Of a stretch of 64,000 bases of DNA, positions 35,951 through 45,507 are shown piece by piece; the stretch's first letter is position 1; every line of letters begins with the position of its first letter. The notes beneath the pieces were generated by a model. The model saw only the letters and a program-made list of their open reading frames with translations, had not been told where the DNA came from and searched no databases. A program made the translations under genes and the position numbers. The stretch is from Variovorax sp. N23 (GTDB taxonomy: Bacteria; Pseudomonadota; Gammaproteobacteria; Burkholderiales; Burkholderiaceae_C): NCBI RefSeq assembly GCF_025486315.1, contig NZ_JAOOPY010000001.1, positions 248,001-312,000 on the forward strand, given 5' to 3'.

Positions 35951-36888
35951 GGGAAGCGCCGCTGGCTCAGTTCGGCGAACAGTTCGCCGTAGATGCGGTA
36001 GCGCGTGGCGTTGATGGCGCCGGCGTGGGTGGCGGAATCGACCTGTGCGATCACGCCGCAGCCGGGCTCGTGCAGGTGCGTGCAGTTGTAGAACTTGCAG
36101 TCGTTCGCATGCTCGGCGATGTCGGGCATGAGCCGCGCGAGCTGCATCGGCTCGATGTGGTTGAGGCCGAACTCCTGGAAGCCCGGCGAATCGATGAGCG
36201 CCGTGCGGCGCTCGGCGTCGACCCAATACAGCGTGGTGCTGGTGGTCGTGTGCTTGCCCGAATTCAGCGCGTAGGAAATCTCGTTGGTCAGCGCCGACGC
36301 GCCCGGCACCAGCAGGTTCGTGAGCGTGCTCTTGCCCGCGCCCGACGGGCCGAGGACGAGCGTCGTCTTGCCGTCGAGCAGCTTCATCAGCGCGGCGCGG
36401 TCGACGTCTCCGGAGGCAGTGAGCGACAGCGGCAGCACGCCCTGGTGCATGCGGCGGTACGGGGCCAGCCGGGCCCAGGCGCGCTCGAAGGGCACGACCA
36501 GGTCGCTCTTGTTCAGCGCGATGATGGGGGTGATGTGCTCGGCCTCGGCCGCGATCAGTGCGCGCGCCAGCTGATGCTCCGAGAACTCGGGCTCGGCCGC
36601 GATCAGGATCAGCACCTGGTCGAGGTTGGCCGCGAAGGACTTGGTGCGGATCTCGTCCTGCCGGTAGAACAGGTTCTTGCGTTCCACCACCTGTTCGATC
36701 GTGCCTTCGTCTTCGCTGGCCTGCCAGCGCACGCGGTCGCCGACGACGGCCTGGCTCTTCTTGCCGCGCGGGTGGCAGATGCGGCGTTCGCCCTCGGGTG
36801 TCTCGACCAGGCAATGACGGCCATGGCTCGCGACGACCAGGCCGTCGCGCAAGGCCGCTTCGGCGGCGGCGCCGCGTTGCTTAGCCAA
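35947..36888 (-). CDS. rsgA: Ribosome small-subunit-dependent GTPase RsgA
   Basis: 313-residue circularly permuted GTPase acting late in 30S maturation. N-terminal OB fold, then NKSD (G4) ahead of GPSGAGKST (G1), DSPGFQEFGL (G3), and the C-terminal zinc-binding segment CKFYNCTHLHEPGCGV. Starts MAKQRG. The 80-bp gap to phhB shows no recognisable element. Confidence 0.95.
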   Translation of the reverse strand: MAKQRGAAAEAALRDGLVVASHGRHCLVETPEGERRICHPRGKKSQAVVGDRVRWQASEDEGTIEQVVERKNLFYRQDEIRTKSFAANLDQVLILIAAEPEFSEHQLARALIAAEAEHITPIIALNKSDLVVPFERAWARLAPYRRMHQGVLPLSLTASGDVDRAALMKLLDGKTTLVLGPSGAGKSTLTNLLVPGASALTNEISYALNSGKHTTTSTTLYWVDAERRTALIDSPGFQEFGLNHIEPMQLARLMPDIAEHANDCKFYNCTHLHEPGCGVIAQVDSATHAGAINATRYRIYGELFAELSQRRFP

Positions 36889-36968
36889 GCGCGCGCGCTC
36901 CGGTCATTGGAAAACCTTCGTGCTTCGCACTGCGGTGCGCGCTTGCTTGGGGCGGCCCGGCGCTGCGC

Positions 36969-37316
36969 TCATGCGGCGGCCAGCAACGCGTCGGCCTGCG
37001 CCGCGCAGTCGAGGTCGGTCTGCGAGATGCCCGACACATCGTGCGTGTTGAAGCGCACCACGCAGCGGTTGTAGTGCACCGACAGGTCCGGGTGGTGGTC
37101 GAAGCGGTGCGCCACCATCGCCAACGCATTCACGAAGGCGATGGTCTCGAAGTAGTTGGCGAAGGTGTAGGTCTTCTCGATGGCGACATCGGCATCGTTG
37201 CCGGTGAGCTTCCAGCCATCGAGGCGGGCGAGGGCGCTCACGATCTCGGTCGCGCTCAGGGCGCGGCGTGGTGTGGACTTCCAGTCCTTGAAGCTGAGCA
37301 TGCTGGTGCTGGGCAT
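36969..37316 (-). CDS. phhB: Pterin-4a-carbinolamine dehydratase
   Basis: 115-residue PCD/DCoH family enzyme that recycles the 4a-hydroxy pterin cofactor. The motif HRFDHHPDLSVHYNRCVV and NTHDVSGIS contain the active-site histidines. No phenylalanine hydroxylase gene lies in the window. It is about 20 bp behind the M48 protease gene. Confidence 0.93.
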   Translation of the reverse strand: MPSTSMLSFKDWKSTPRRALSATEIVSALARLDGWKLTGNDADVAIEKTYTFANYFETIAFVNALAMVAHRFDHHPDLSVHYNRCVVRFNTHDVSGISQTDLDCAAQADALLAAA

Positions 37317-37337
37317 GGGGTCGATCTCCGGAGGGGG

Positions 37338-38597
37338 TCAGGCCGCGGCCATGCGCGCAAGGCGCTCGGAGGCCGGCGGGTGCGAGTAGTAGAACTGGAC
37401 GAACAGCGGGTCGGGCGTGAGCGTCGACGCGTTGTCTTGGTAGAGCTTGAGCAGCGCGGCGGCCAGGTCGGTGCCGCTGGTCTGCGCCACGGCGTAGGCG
37501 TCGGCCTCGAACTCGTGCTGGCGCGAGAGCCAGGCCGGCAGCGGCGCCACGAAGAAGGTGAAGACCGGCACGGCGAGCATGAAGAGCAGCAGCGCCAGCG
37601 CATCGTTCGGGGCGCCCATGTTGGGCTGCACGCCCAGGCCGGCGTAGAACCACGATTGGCCCGACACCCAGCCCAGCAGCGCGAAGCCGGCCAGGCTCAG
37701 GGCGAACATCGCCGCCATGCGCTTGACGATGTGGCGGCGTTTGAAATGCCCCAGCTCGTGGGCCAGCACGGCCTCGACCTCGCCGGCGCTGAGCTGGCGC
37801 AGCAGGGTGTCGTAGAACACCACGCGCTTGCTGGCGCCGAAGCCGGTGAAGTAGGCGTTGGCGTGCGCGCTGCGGCGGCTCCCATCCATCACGAACAGGC
37901 CCTTGGCCGCGAAGCCGCAGCGCTGCATCAGCGCCGTCACGCGGGCCTGCAGGCTGGCGTCGTCGAGCGGCTTGAACTTGTTGAAGAGCGGGGCGATGAA
38001 GGTCGGGTAGACCAGCATCAGCAGCAGGTTGAAGCCCATCCACACGGCCCAGGCCCACAGCCACCACAGGCTGCCGGCGGCCCCCATCAGCCACAGGATG
38101 AGCGCGGCGATCGGCAGGCCGATGAGCGCGCCGATCAGCGTGCCCTTCACCATGTCGGCCAGCCATAGCTTGAAGGTCATCTTGTTGAAGCCGAAGCGTT
38201 GTTCCAGGCGGAAGGTCTGCCACAGCGTGAAGGGCAGGTCGAGCAGACCGCCGATCAGCGCGAAGGCCGCCAGCAGCGTCAGTTGCTGCACCATGCCGCC
38301 GCCGAGCCCGGCGAGCAGCACCTTGTTGAGCAGGTCGAGGCCACCCAGCAGTGTCCAGGCCAGCAGCACGGCCGCGCTCCACGCCATCTCGACCAGGCCG
38401 AAGCGGCTCTTGGCGATCGTGTAGTCGGCGGCTTTCTGATGAGCGTCCAGGGTCATCGTCTGGGTGAAGGCGGCGGGCACCACGTCGCGGTGGCGCGCCA
38501 CGTGGCGGATCTGGCGCGAGGCCAGCCAGAACTTCACCGCCAGGCCGGCGAGCAGGGCGGCGGCGAACGCATAGGTGAAGGTGAGTGCATCGGACAT
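37338..38597 (-). CDS. M48-family membrane zinc metalloprotease (Ste24/CAAX-protease-like)
   Basis: 419 residues with about seven hydrophobic segments. The zinc motif is HELGHFKRRH, and the third ligand lies in EFEADAYAVAQ. The N-terminal region (FNKMTFKLWLADMVKGTLIG) belongs to the Peptidase_M48 N-terminal domain of Ste24-like proteins rather than HtpX, which is shorter. It likely acts in inner membrane protein quality control. Confidence 0.9.
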   Translation of the reverse strand: MSDALTFTYAFAAALLAGLAVKFWLASRQIRHVARHRDVVPAAFTQTMTLDAHQKAADYTIAKSRFGLVEMAWSAAVLLAWTLLGGLDLLNKVLLAGLGGGMVQQLTLLAAFALIGGLLDLPFTLWQTFRLEQRFGFNKMTFKLWLADMVKGTLIGALIGLPIAALILWLMGAAGSLWWLWAWAVWMGFNLLLMLVYPTFIAPLFNKFKPLDDASLQARVTALMQRCGFAAKGLFVMDGSRRSAHANAYFTGFGASKRVVFYDTLLRQLSAGEVEAVLAHELGHFKRRHIVKRMAAMFALSLAGFALLGWVSGQSWFYAGLGVQPNMGAPNDALALLLFMLAVPVFTFFVAPLPAWLSRQHEFEADAYAVAQTSGTDLAAALLKLYQDNASTLTPDPLFVQFYYSHPPASERLARMAAA

Positions 38598-38668
38598 GGC
38601 GGGCCGAGTTTAGCCCCCGCATCGGCGGGCCCGCTCGGTGAAGGGGCACCTTCGACGACAATCGCCTG

Positions 38669-39265
38669 ATGCCTGAAACCCCCGCATCGAACCTCGCCGC
38701 CCCCGCCCCCGTGTTGAAGAAAAGCGACCAGAACCTGGTCTGGCTCGACTGCGAGATGAGCGGCCTGGACCCTGAAAAAGAACATCTGCTGGAGATCGCC
38801 ATCGTGGTGACCAGTTCCGACCTGTCGGTGCGCATCGAAGGCCCGGTCTTCGTCATTCACCAGAGCGATGCCCTGCTCGACGCCATGGACAGCTGGAACA
38901 AGGGCACGCACGGCCGCAGCGGCCTGATCGACAAGGTCAAGGCGTCGACGGTCGACGAGGTCGAGGCGGAGAAGCAACTGCTGGAGTTCATCGGGCGCTA
39001 CATCCCCAAGCAGGGCTCGCCGATGTGCGGCAACACCATCGGTCAGGACCGTCGCTTCCTGGTGAAGTACATGCCCAAGCTCGAGGCCTACTTCCACTAC
39101 CGCAACCTCGACGTGAGCACGCTGAAGGAACTGGCCAAGCGCTGGAAGCCCGCGGCCTACAACGCGTTCAAGAAGCAGCAGGCGCACACGGCGCTGGCCG
39201 ATGTGCATGAATCCATCGACGAACTGGCGCACTACCGCAAGACCTTCCTTCGTCTCGAAGATTAG
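38669..39265 (+). CDS. orn: Oligoribonuclease
   Basis: 198-residue DEDDh 3'-5' exoribonuclease that degrades 2-5-mers and pGpG, the end step of RNA and c-di-GMP turnover. [20 protein letters not shown] carries the first D and [14 protein letters not shown] and [14 protein letters not shown] carry the remaining catalytic residues. Confidence 0.97.
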   Translation: MPETPASNLAAPAPVLKKSDQNLVWLDCEMSGLDPEKEHLLEIAIVVTSSDLSVRIEGPVFVIHQSDALLDAMDSWNKGTHGRSGLIDKVKASTVDEVEAEKQLLEFIGRYIPKQGSPMCGNTIGQDRRFLVKYMPKLEAYFHYRNLDVSTLKELAKRWKPAAYNAFKKQQAHTALADVHESIDELAHYRKTFLRLED

Positions 39266-39272
39266 GTAAAAA

Positions 39273-39477
39273 CCCGAGCCCGTGTCATAATCTCGGGCTT
39301 CGCTGCACAGTGCAGCGTTTCTCGCATCTCCCTATCTTGCACACCGCGCCCGATGAACGGGCCGCAGCCAAGGCAGACCTTCGGTCGTAGCTCTTGCTGA
39401 ATGTCGTTGGATGGTTGATGTTTTTAACCACCCGACGGGGCGCCGCCTACGGCAGCGCTCGCGTATGAGCTATCTCT
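39273..39477 (+). promoter_or_regulatory. Hairpins and long leader before the DEAD-box helicase gene
   Basis: CCCGAG (39273-39278) pairs with CTCGGG (39292-39297) around a 13-nt loop, and CGCTGCAC-A-GTGCAGCG (39301-39317) is a perfect 8-bp inverted repeat. One may terminate orn, but T runs are short. CATAAT at 39286 could be a -10, giving a leader of about 180 nt before the helicase ATG. Confidence 0.35.
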
Positions 39478-41373
39478 ATGACCGACGCTTACCTCCAAGC
39501 GCAGGGCGATTTCGCGCCTGTGCAATCCGACGAATTCGCCGTGGCCGGTGAATCCGCTGCTGTTTCCATGTCCGCATCCGACGACATCGTCGTGCTCGAC
39601 CTGGCCGACGACGTTGCGCCCGAAGCCGAAGCACCGAAGAAGCCCAACGGCTTCGTCATGCTGGGCCTGGCGCCCGAACTGGTTGCTGCCGTGGCCGACC
39701 TCGGTTTCGAACAACCCACCTCCGTCCAGGAAAAAGTCATCCCCCTGGCGATGACCAGTTCCGACGAAGGCAATGCCCGCTTCATCGACCTGCTGGTGTC
39801 GAGCCAGACCGGCAGCGGCAAGACCGCCGCCTTCCTGCTGCCCGTGCTGCACACGCTGCTCGCCCAGGAAGCCGAAGCCGCCGCTGCGCTCAAGGCCGAA
39901 GCCGACCGCCTGGCCGCCGAAGCCATCGCCCGTGGTGAAGCGCCGCCCAAGAAGGCCAAGCGCAAGGACCCGACCAGCAACCGCAACTTCAAGGCCGCCA
40001 CCCCCGGCGCCCTGATCCTGTGCCCGACGCGCGAGCTCGCCCAGCAGGTGGCCCATGACGCCATCGACCTTGTCAAGCATTGCCGCGGCCTGCGCGTCGC
40101 CAGCGTGGTGGGCGGCATGCCTTACCAGCTGCAGATCGCCAAGCTGCAGAACGCCAACCTCGTGGTCGCCACGCCGGGCCGCCTGCTCGACCTGCAGCGC
40201 TCGATGCAGATCAAGCTCGACCAGGTGCGCTTCCTCGTGGTCGACGAAGCCGACCGCATGCTCGACCTCGGCTTTGCCGACGACCTGGCCGAAGTCAACC
40301 AGCTCACCATCGAGCGCAAGCAGACGATGATGTTCAGCGCGACCTTCGCACCGCGCATCCAGCAGCTCGCCACCCGCGTGATGCGCCAGCCGCAGAAGAT
40401 CCAGATCGACTCGCCGCAAGAAAAGCACGCGAACATCAAGCAGGTGCTGTTCTGGGCCGACAACACCCAGCACAAGCGCAAGATGCTCGACCACTGGCTG
40501 CGCGACACCACGATCAACCAGGCCATCGTGTTCGCCAGCACGCAAGTCGAATGCGACGGCCTCGCCAACGACCTGCAGCAGGACGGCTTCAGCGCCGTTG
40601 CGCTGCACGGTGCCCTGAGCCAGGGCCTGCGCAACCGCCGCCTGATGGCGCTGCGCCAGGGCCAGGTGCAGATCCTGGTGGCCACCGACGTCGCCGCCCG
40701 CGGCATCGACGTGCCGACCATCACCCACGTCTTCAACTTCGGCCTGCCGATGAAGGCCGAGGATTACACCCACCGCATCGGCCGCACCGGCCGTGCCGGC
40801 CGCGACGGCATCGCCGTCACCTTCGCCGAGTTCCGCGATCGCCGCAAGATCATGGACATCGAGCACTACAGCCACCAGCAGTTCAAGGCCGAGACCATCC
40901 CCGGCCTGGAGCCCCAGCAGCGCATGCCGCAATCGCGCCCGCAAGGCAACTTCGGCGGCGGTGGCCGTGATGCCCACTCGCGCGGTGGCGAACGCAAGTT
41001 CGGCGGCGGCGGCGGTGCAGGCCCGCGCGGTGGTGGCTTCGGCGGCAATGGCGGCGGCTATGCCGGCGCCAGCGGCTTCAACGACCGCGGTCCGCGCGGC
41101 GCGGCACCCGGTGCCCGTCCGCACCATGGCCACAACGCCGGTTTCGGCGGCGGCCGTGACGAAGGCGGCGGTGGCTTCGGCCGCAAGCCGGGCTGGGGCG
41201 ACAGCGCACCGCGCGGTGCTGGCGGCCCGGGTCGCGGTGAAGGCTTCGCGCCGCGTGGCGAGAGCTTCGCCCCGCGCAACGAAGGCTTCGGCGGCCCGCG
41301 CGGCGCAGCCGGCGGCGGCAAGGTGTTCGTGCCGCGTGATGCGGCCAAGCGTGCATTCAAGCCCAGCCGCTGA
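39478..41373 (+). CDS. DEAD-box RNA helicase (RhlE/DeaD-like) with Gly/Arg-rich tail
   Basis: 631-residue ATP-dependent RNA helicase. The Q motif region FEQPTSVQEKVIPLAM, motif I SQTGSGKTAAF, motif Ia PTRELAQQ, DEAD box VVDEADRMLD, SAT (MFSATF) and motif VI HRIGRTGRAGR are intact. A lysine/alanine insertion of about 45 residues lies between motifs I and Ia. Residues from about 490 are a disordered Gly/Arg/Phe-rich tail. It is expected in ribosome assembly and cold-stress RNA remodelling. Confidence 0.92.
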   Translation: MTDAYLQAQGDFAPVQSDEFAVAGESAAVSMSASDDIVVLDLADDVAPEAEAPKKPNGFVMLGLAPELVAAVADLGFEQPTSVQEKVIPLAMTSSDEGNARFIDLLVSSQTGSGKTAAFLLPVLHTLLAQEAEAAAALKAEADRLAAEAIARGEAPPKKAKRKDPTSNRNFKAATPGALILCPTRELAQQVAHDAIDLVKHCRGLRVASVVGGMPYQLQIAKLQNANLVVATPGRLLDLQRSMQIKLDQVRFLVVDEADRMLDLGFADDLAEVNQLTIERKQTMMFSATFAPRIQQLATRVMRQPQKIQIDSPQEKHANIKQVLFWADNTQHKRKMLDHWLRDTTINQAIVFASTQVECDGLANDLQQDGFSAVALHGALSQGLRNRRLMALRQGQVQILVATDVAARGIDVPTITHVFNFGLPMKAEDYTHRIGRTGRAGRDGIAVTFAEFRDRRKIMDIEHYSHQQFKAETIPGLEPQQRMPQSRPQGNFGGGGRDAHSRGGERKFGGGGGAGPRGGGFGGNGGGYAGASGFNDRGPRGAAPGARPHHGHNAGFGGGRDEGGGGFGRKPGWGDSAPRGAGGPGRGEGFAPRGESFAPRNEGFGGPRGAAGGGKVFVPRDAAKRAFKPSR

Positions 41374-41414
41374 GTGATCGCCGGCCTCGTGCCGGTTTGA
41401 TCGATCAGCCAAAA

Positions 41415-41447
41415 AAAGGCCCGCCTTCGTCATGAAGGCGGGCCTTT
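41415..41447. terminator. Bidirectional terminator after the DEAD-box gene
   Basis: AAAGGCCCGCCTTC and GAAGGCGGGCCTTT form a perfect 14-bp stem with loop GTCAT. It is flanked by an A run on the left and TTTTGTCTTT on the right. Confidence 0.92.
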
Positions 41448-41491
41448 TGTCTTTCCGGGAGAGGGCGCGCGAGGCGTGAACCTGCAATGAA

Positions 41492-41523
41492 AAAAGCCTG
41501 CGACGGTGAAGTAGCAGGCTTTT
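41492..41523 (-). terminator. Terminator of tRNA-Lys
   Basis: AAAAGCCTGC and GCAGGCTTTT form a 10-bp stem with a 12-nt loop, 22 bp beyond the tRNA 3' end on the minus strand, with a T run in that direction. Confidence 0.8.
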
Positions 41524-41544
41524 CAACGCTTTCGCGGGTGTTGG

Positions 41545-41620
41545 TGGTGGGCCCTGAGTGACTCGAACACTCGACCTACGGATTAAGAGTCCGCTGCTCT
41601 ACCAACTGAGCTAAGAGCCC
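41545..41620 (-). tRNA. tRNA-Lys (anticodon CTT)
   Basis: 76 nt including an encoded CCA. The 5' acceptor strand GGGCTCT pairs with AGGGCCC. The D arm (TAGCTCAGTTGGTAGAGC), a 7-nt anticodon loop CTCTTAA and T arm GTTCGAGTC are standard. Followed by its own terminator. Confidence 0.97.
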
Positions 41621-41722
41621 CTGACTGACATCGACATCGCTGTCATCAGGCAAGACTGCGATTATAGCCATAGAAATCGGGCTGTCGTAGGATGGGCGGC
41701 TTCCCTCGTCAAAAATCCAACA

Positions 41723-42442
41723 ATGGCCACCTCTCTTCCTTCCGCCTCCGAACCGTCGCACGTCGTGATCACCGGCGCCGCCGGCGCGCTCGGGCGTGCC
41801 GTGGTTCAGCGCTTCATGGGCGACGGCGCCCGGCTGGTGCTCATCGGCCACAGCGAAAGCCAGCTGGCCGATGCCTTTCCGGGACTCGACAACTCGCGCC
41901 ATCTGCTGATCGCGGCGGATGTGACGTCCGACACCGGCATGCAGGCCGCCGCCGGGCAGATCCTCCAGGCCTTCCAGCACATCGACACCGTCGTGCATGT
42001 GGCCGGTGGTTTCGAGATGGGCGCATCCGTGCACACGCTCGACCGCGCCAGTTGGGACCGCATGATGAACCTCAACGCCTGGTCCTTCGTTGCCGTGGCG
42101 CAGGCCTTCGTGCCGTCGATGGTCGAGCGCAAGGCTGGCAGTGTGATCGCTGTCACCGCCAAGGTGGCCGGGCGTGGCTTGGCCGCCATGTCGGCCTATA
42201 TCGCGTCGAAGAGTGCGCTGCAGCGCCTGGTCGAGGCGGCGGCGGCCGAGCTGTCGCCGCATGGCGTCCGGGTCAACAGCATCGCGCCCAGCGTGCTCGA
42301 CACACCCGCCAACCGTCAGGCCATGCCCGACGCCAACCCGGCGGACTGGGTGTCGACCGATGTCGCGGCGCAGACCGTGGCCTTCCTGGCATCTCCCGCC
42401 GCCCAGGCTTTGCACGGACAGCATCTCACGCTCGACGTCTGA
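41723..42442 (+). CDS. Short-chain dehydrogenase/reductase
   Basis: 239 residues of the classical SDR fold. Cofactor motif TGAAGALG and catalytic YIASK are present, but the serine region reads SVIAVTAKVAGRG rather than the usual S-x12-Y spacing. VRVNSIAPSVLDTPANR is typical of the C-terminal half. NAD(P)-dependent oxidoreductase of unknown substrate. Flanked by two tRNA genes on the other strand. Confidence 0.85.
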   Translation: MATSLPSASEPSHVVITGAAGALGRAVVQRFMGDGARLVLIGHSESQLADAFPGLDNSRHLLIAADVTSDTGMQAAAGQILQAFQHIDTVVHVAGGFEMGASVHTLDRASWDRMMNLNAWSFVAVAQAFVPSMVERKAGSVIAVTAKVAGRGLAAMSAYIASKSALQRLVEAAAAELSPHGVRVNSIAPSVLDTPANRQAMPDANPADWVSTDVAAQTVAFLASPAAQALHGQHLTLDV

Positions 42443-42463
42443 GAAGTCGGCGCACCACGAAAA

Positions 42464-42489
42464 AAGCCTCGGCGCGGACGCCGAGGCTT
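42464..42489 (-). terminator. Terminator of tRNA-Ala, also at the end of the SDR gene
   Basis: AAGCCTCGGCG and CGCCGAGGCTT form a perfect 11-bp stem with loop CGGA. The T run (six T) is on the minus strand, so it serves mainly the tRNA gene 11 bp away. Confidence 0.88.
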
Positions 42490-42500
42490 CTAGATGGAGT

Positions 42501-42576
<76 letters not shown>

Positions 42577-42672
42577 AACACAGGGCGAATTCTAACCAGA
42601 ACCGACCGAGGACTGTGGCCCCGAGCGTTGAAAGGCGCGGCGCTATCCTCGACGGTGAAGGAGTTTGAATTC

Positions 42673-43539
42673 ATGACGACCCATGACCCCGCCTGGCTCG
42701 AGCGCATGTACAACAACCGCGCCCGCGTGCCCGAGAGCGGCGAGCACCTCGCGCGCTGGACGCGCGATTCCGCACAGGTGCGCGCCAGCACGCCCGGCGC
42801 GCTCGATCTTCGCTACGGCGATGCGCCCAGCGAGACGCTGGACATCTTTCCGGGCGCCAAGGCGGATGCGCCGGTGTTCTTCTTCATCCACGGCGGCTGG
42901 TGGCGTTCGCTCGACAAGAGCGACCATTCCTTCGTGGCGCCGCCCTTCGTCCAGCACGGTGCCTGCGTCGTGCTGCCCAACTACGCGCTGTGCCCCGGGA
43001 CCGGGACTGCACCGGTGACCATCCCTGCGATCGCGCTGCAGATGGTGCGGGCGCTGGCGTGGACCTGGCGCCATGTCGCCGCGCACGGCGGCGACCCATC
43101 GCGCATCACCGTGGCCGGCCACTCGGCGGGCGGGCACCTCGCGGCGATGCTGCTGGCCTGCGACTGGCAGGCCGTGGCATCGGACCTGCCCGTGGGGCTG
43201 GTGCGCAACGCGCTCTCGATCTCGGGCCTGCATGACCTGCGGGAGATCCGGCACGTGCCCTTCCTGGCCGATTCGCTGCGGCTGACCGCGCACGATGCGC
43301 GTCGCGCCAGCCCAGCCCTGTGGCCGGCACCGAAGCGCGGCACGCTCTACAGCGTGGCCGGCGCCGACGAGAGCGAAGCCTTCCATGCGCAGAACGCCGC
43401 GATCCGCCGGGCGTGGGGCGCGAAGACCGTGCCCGTCTGCGAACTGTTGCCGGGCCTCAACCACTTCAGCATCGTCGAAGCGCTGGCCGACCCGGCGCAT
43501 GCGTTGCACCGCCACGCCGTGGCCCTGCTGGACGCCTGA
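42673..43539 (+). CDS. Alpha/beta hydrolase (arylformamidase/BD-FAE-like esterase)
   Basis: 288 residues. Oxyanion-hole motif HGGWWRSLDKSDHSF, nucleophile elbow AGHSAGGHLA, and catalytic histidine in PGLNHFSIVEAL. This combination is seen in kynurenine formamidase-like and BD-FAE esterases. AAGGAG precedes ATG 42673. No kynurenine pathway genes are nearby, so the substrate is uncertain. Confidence 0.87.
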   Translation: MTTHDPAWLERMYNNRARVPESGEHLARWTRDSAQVRASTPGALDLRYGDAPSETLDIFPGAKADAPVFFFIHGGWWRSLDKSDHSFVAPPFVQHGACVVLPNYALCPGTGTAPVTIPAIALQMVRALAWTWRHVAAHGGDPSRITVAGHSAGGHLAAMLLACDWQAVASDLPVGLVRNALSISGLHDLREIRHVPFLADSLRLTAHDARRASPALWPAPKRGTLYSVAGADESEAFHAQNAAIRRAWGAKTVPVCELLPGLNHFSIVEALADPAHALHRHAVALLDA

Positions 43540-43577
43540 AGGGTCGCGTTCTCTTCAGGCGAGGCGGCGCACGGGCG

Positions 43578-44555
43578 CTACATCAGCAGGTGTTCGCCCG
43601 CGTTGTCGCCGCCCAGCGTCACGTAGTTGACCTTGCGGATGTCCATCAGCACCGTGCCGCCGGCATAGCTGATGGAGCTCTGCACGTCCTGCTCCATCTC
43701 GACCAGCGTGTCGGCCAGCTTGCCCTTGATCGGCTCGAGGATGCGCTTGCCCTCGACGTGCCGGTACTCGCCCTTGTTGAAGTCGCTGGCCGAGCCGTAG
43801 TACTCCTTGAAGAGCACGCCGTCGACCTCGACCGTCTTGCCGGGTGACTCTTCATGGCCCGCGAACAGCGAGCCGATCATCACCATCGATGCCCCGAAGC
43901 GGATGCTCTTGGCAATGTCGCCGTGGTCGCGGATGCCGCCGTCGGCAATGATGGGCTTGGTCGCCACCCGCGCACACCACTTGAGCGCGCTCAACTGCCA
44001 GCCGCCGGTGCCGAAGCCGGTCTTGAGCTTGGTGATGCAGACCTTGCCCGGTCCGATGCCGACCTTGGTCGCGTCGGCGCCCCAGTTCTCCAGGTCGATG
44101 ATGGCCTCGGGCGTGCCCACGTTGCCCGCGATCACGAAGCTCTTGGGCAGCTTCTCCTTGAGGTAGGCGATCATGGCCTTCACCGTGTCGGCATGGCCGT
44201 GTGCGATGTCGATCGTGATGTATTCCGGCACCAGGCCGGCCGCGGCCAGCTGGTCGACTGTGTCGTAGTCCGCCTGCTTCACGCCCAGCGAGATCGAGGC
44301 GAACGTGCCCTTGGCGTGCATGTGCTTCACGAACTTGACATTGTCGAGGTCGAAGCGGTGCATCACGTAGAAATAGCCATGCTGCGCCAGCCAGAGGCTG
44401 ATGTGCTCGTCGATCACCGTCTTCATGTTGGCCGGCACGACCGGGATGCGGAAGCTGCGGCCGCCGAGCGTGACGCTCGCGTCGCATTCCGCACGGCTTT
44501 CCACGCGGCATTTGCGCGGCAGCAGCAGGATGTTGTCGTAATCGAAGATCTGCAT
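43578..44555 (-). CDS. guaC: GMP reductase
   Basis: NADPH-dependent deamination of GMP to IMP in purine salvage. 325 residues, the length of the short (GuaC2-type) class. [21 protein letters not shown], the catalytic cysteine loop [31 protein letters not shown] and [14 protein letters not shown] are intact. It lacks CBS domains, which excludes IMP dehydrogenase of the usual kind. ATG 44555 is chosen by homology. Confidence 0.92.
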   Translation of the reverse strand: MQIFDYDNILLLPRKCRVESRAECDASVTLGGRSFRIPVVPANMKTVIDEHISLWLAQHGYFYVMHRFDLDNVKFVKHMHAKGTFASISLGVKQADYDTVDQLAAAGLVPEYITIDIAHGHADTVKAMIAYLKEKLPKSFVIAGNVGTPEAIIDLENWGADATKVGIGPGKVCITKLKTGFGTGGWQLSALKWCARVATKPIIADGGIRDHGDIAKSIRFGASMVMIGSLFAGHEESPGKTVEVDGVLFKEYYGSASDFNKGEYRHVEGKRILEPIKGKLADTLVEMEQDVQSSISYAGGTVLMDIRKVNYVTLGGDNAGEHLLM

Positions 44556-44647
44556 GAGAACCAAGCTCCTGTGAAGGTGCACCGCGGAACGATTTCCGGC
44601 GGCGTGGGCGCTTGGTCTCGGCCCGGTCGATTCGCGCCCTGCAGACG

Positions 44648-44682
44648 CAAAAAAACCGGGCGACAAGAAACTTGGGCCCGGT
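44648..44682 (-). terminator. Rho-independent terminator after ompW
   Basis: On the minus strand ACCGGGC and GCCCGGT form a 7-bp stem with a 14-nt loop, followed by seven T. It lies between the ompW stop (44761) and guaC. Confidence 0.78.
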
Positions 44683-44760
44683 GATTGATTCTAGGGAGGT
44701 GCCGGTTCGCGTGCGAGGTGACTTTCGTATAGACCTTATTCGCGAATCGGCTGTGCTCGA

Positions 44761-45414
44761 TCAGAAGCGGTAGCCGATGCCCACGCCCACCAGCAGCGGG
44801 TCGACCTTGACCGTCGACAGCTTGGTGCCGTTCAGGCTCACGTCGGTGCGGATCTGCACCTTCTTCACGTCGAAGTTCAGGAACACGTTCTTGGCGATCT
44901 TGATGTCGAAACCCGCGCCCACGGCCAAGCCGAAGCTGTTGTGGTCGAGGTCCAGCCGGCCGACGGTCGGCACGTTCAGGTTGGTCGAGCTGATGCGCGT
45001 GTAGTTGAAACCGGCGCCGACATAGGGCCGGAACGTGCCTTCGGGCAGGAAGTGGTATTGCAGCGTCAGCGTCGGCGGCAGGTGCTTGAAGGTGCCGATG
45101 TCCACCGGGCCGCCGAGCGCGCTCTGCTCGATCGTCACGCGCTGCTTCTGCGGCACGGTCAGCACCAACTCGGCCGCGATGTTCGGCGTGAAGAAGTAGG
45201 TGATGTCGAACTCGGGGATCGTCTTCTTGTTGATGGTGATCGCGTCCTCCGGCACGGCCAGGGCACCGATGGCGTCCGACTTGTTGGCCGGGTCGAGCCG
45301 CACGGCGCGGGCGCGTACCAGCCAGTTGCCTTGGGCTTCCTGCGCCAGCGCAGGAACGGCGCTCAGCGTGCCGAGCAGGGTGGCGACAAGGGCGCAGGCG
45401 AGATTCTTCTTCAT
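44761..45414 (-). CDS. ompW: OmpW-family outer membrane protein
   Basis: 217-residue eight-stranded beta barrel. Signal peptide cleaved after ALA (VPALA-QEAQGNW). WLVRARAVRLDP, FFTPNIAAELVLTVPQ, LPPTLTLQYHFLPEG and the terminal GVGIGYRF strand are typical. OmpW is often induced under oxygen limitation. A partial FNR-like box lies about 80 bp upstream. Confidence 0.93.
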   Translation of the reverse strand: MKKNLACALVATLLGTLSAVPALAQEAQGNWLVRARAVRLDPANKSDAIGALAVPEDAITINKKTIPEFDITYFFTPNIAAELVLTVPQKQRVTIEQSALGGPVDIGTFKHLPPTLTLQYHFLPEGTFRPYVGAGFNYTRISSTNLNVPTVGRLDLDHNSFGLAVGAGFDIKIAKNVFLNFDVKKVQIRTDVSLNGTKLSTVKVDPLLVGVGIGYRF

Positions 45415-45493
45415 GGTCTTGGAACTCCAGTTGTGACCGACACGAGGGGTCGGAAGCCGATGGCCAGTGTCTGCATGCGCGGCGTTTGCTTCC

Positions 45494-45507
45494 TTGATCC
45501 ATGGCAA
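45494..45507 (+). promoter_or_regulatory. Partial FNR-like box between ompW and azurin
   Basis: TTGATCCATGGCAA has a perfect left half (TTGAT) and a 3/5 right half. It lies in the divergent gap 45415-45646. No clear -10 sits at the 31-32 bp distance in either direction (best GACACT toward ompW), so support is weak. Confidence 0.25.

Noticed and set aside
36889..36968. N-terminal extension or small gene between phhB and rsgA
   Set aside because: No start with a ribosome binding site and no conserved sequence; treated as plain intergenic DNA.
39424..41526. 700-codon open frame antisense to the DEAD-box helicase gene
   Set aside because: It is a GC-skew shadow: the sense frame has all helicase motifs, while the antisense translation is low-complexity and has no ribosome binding site.
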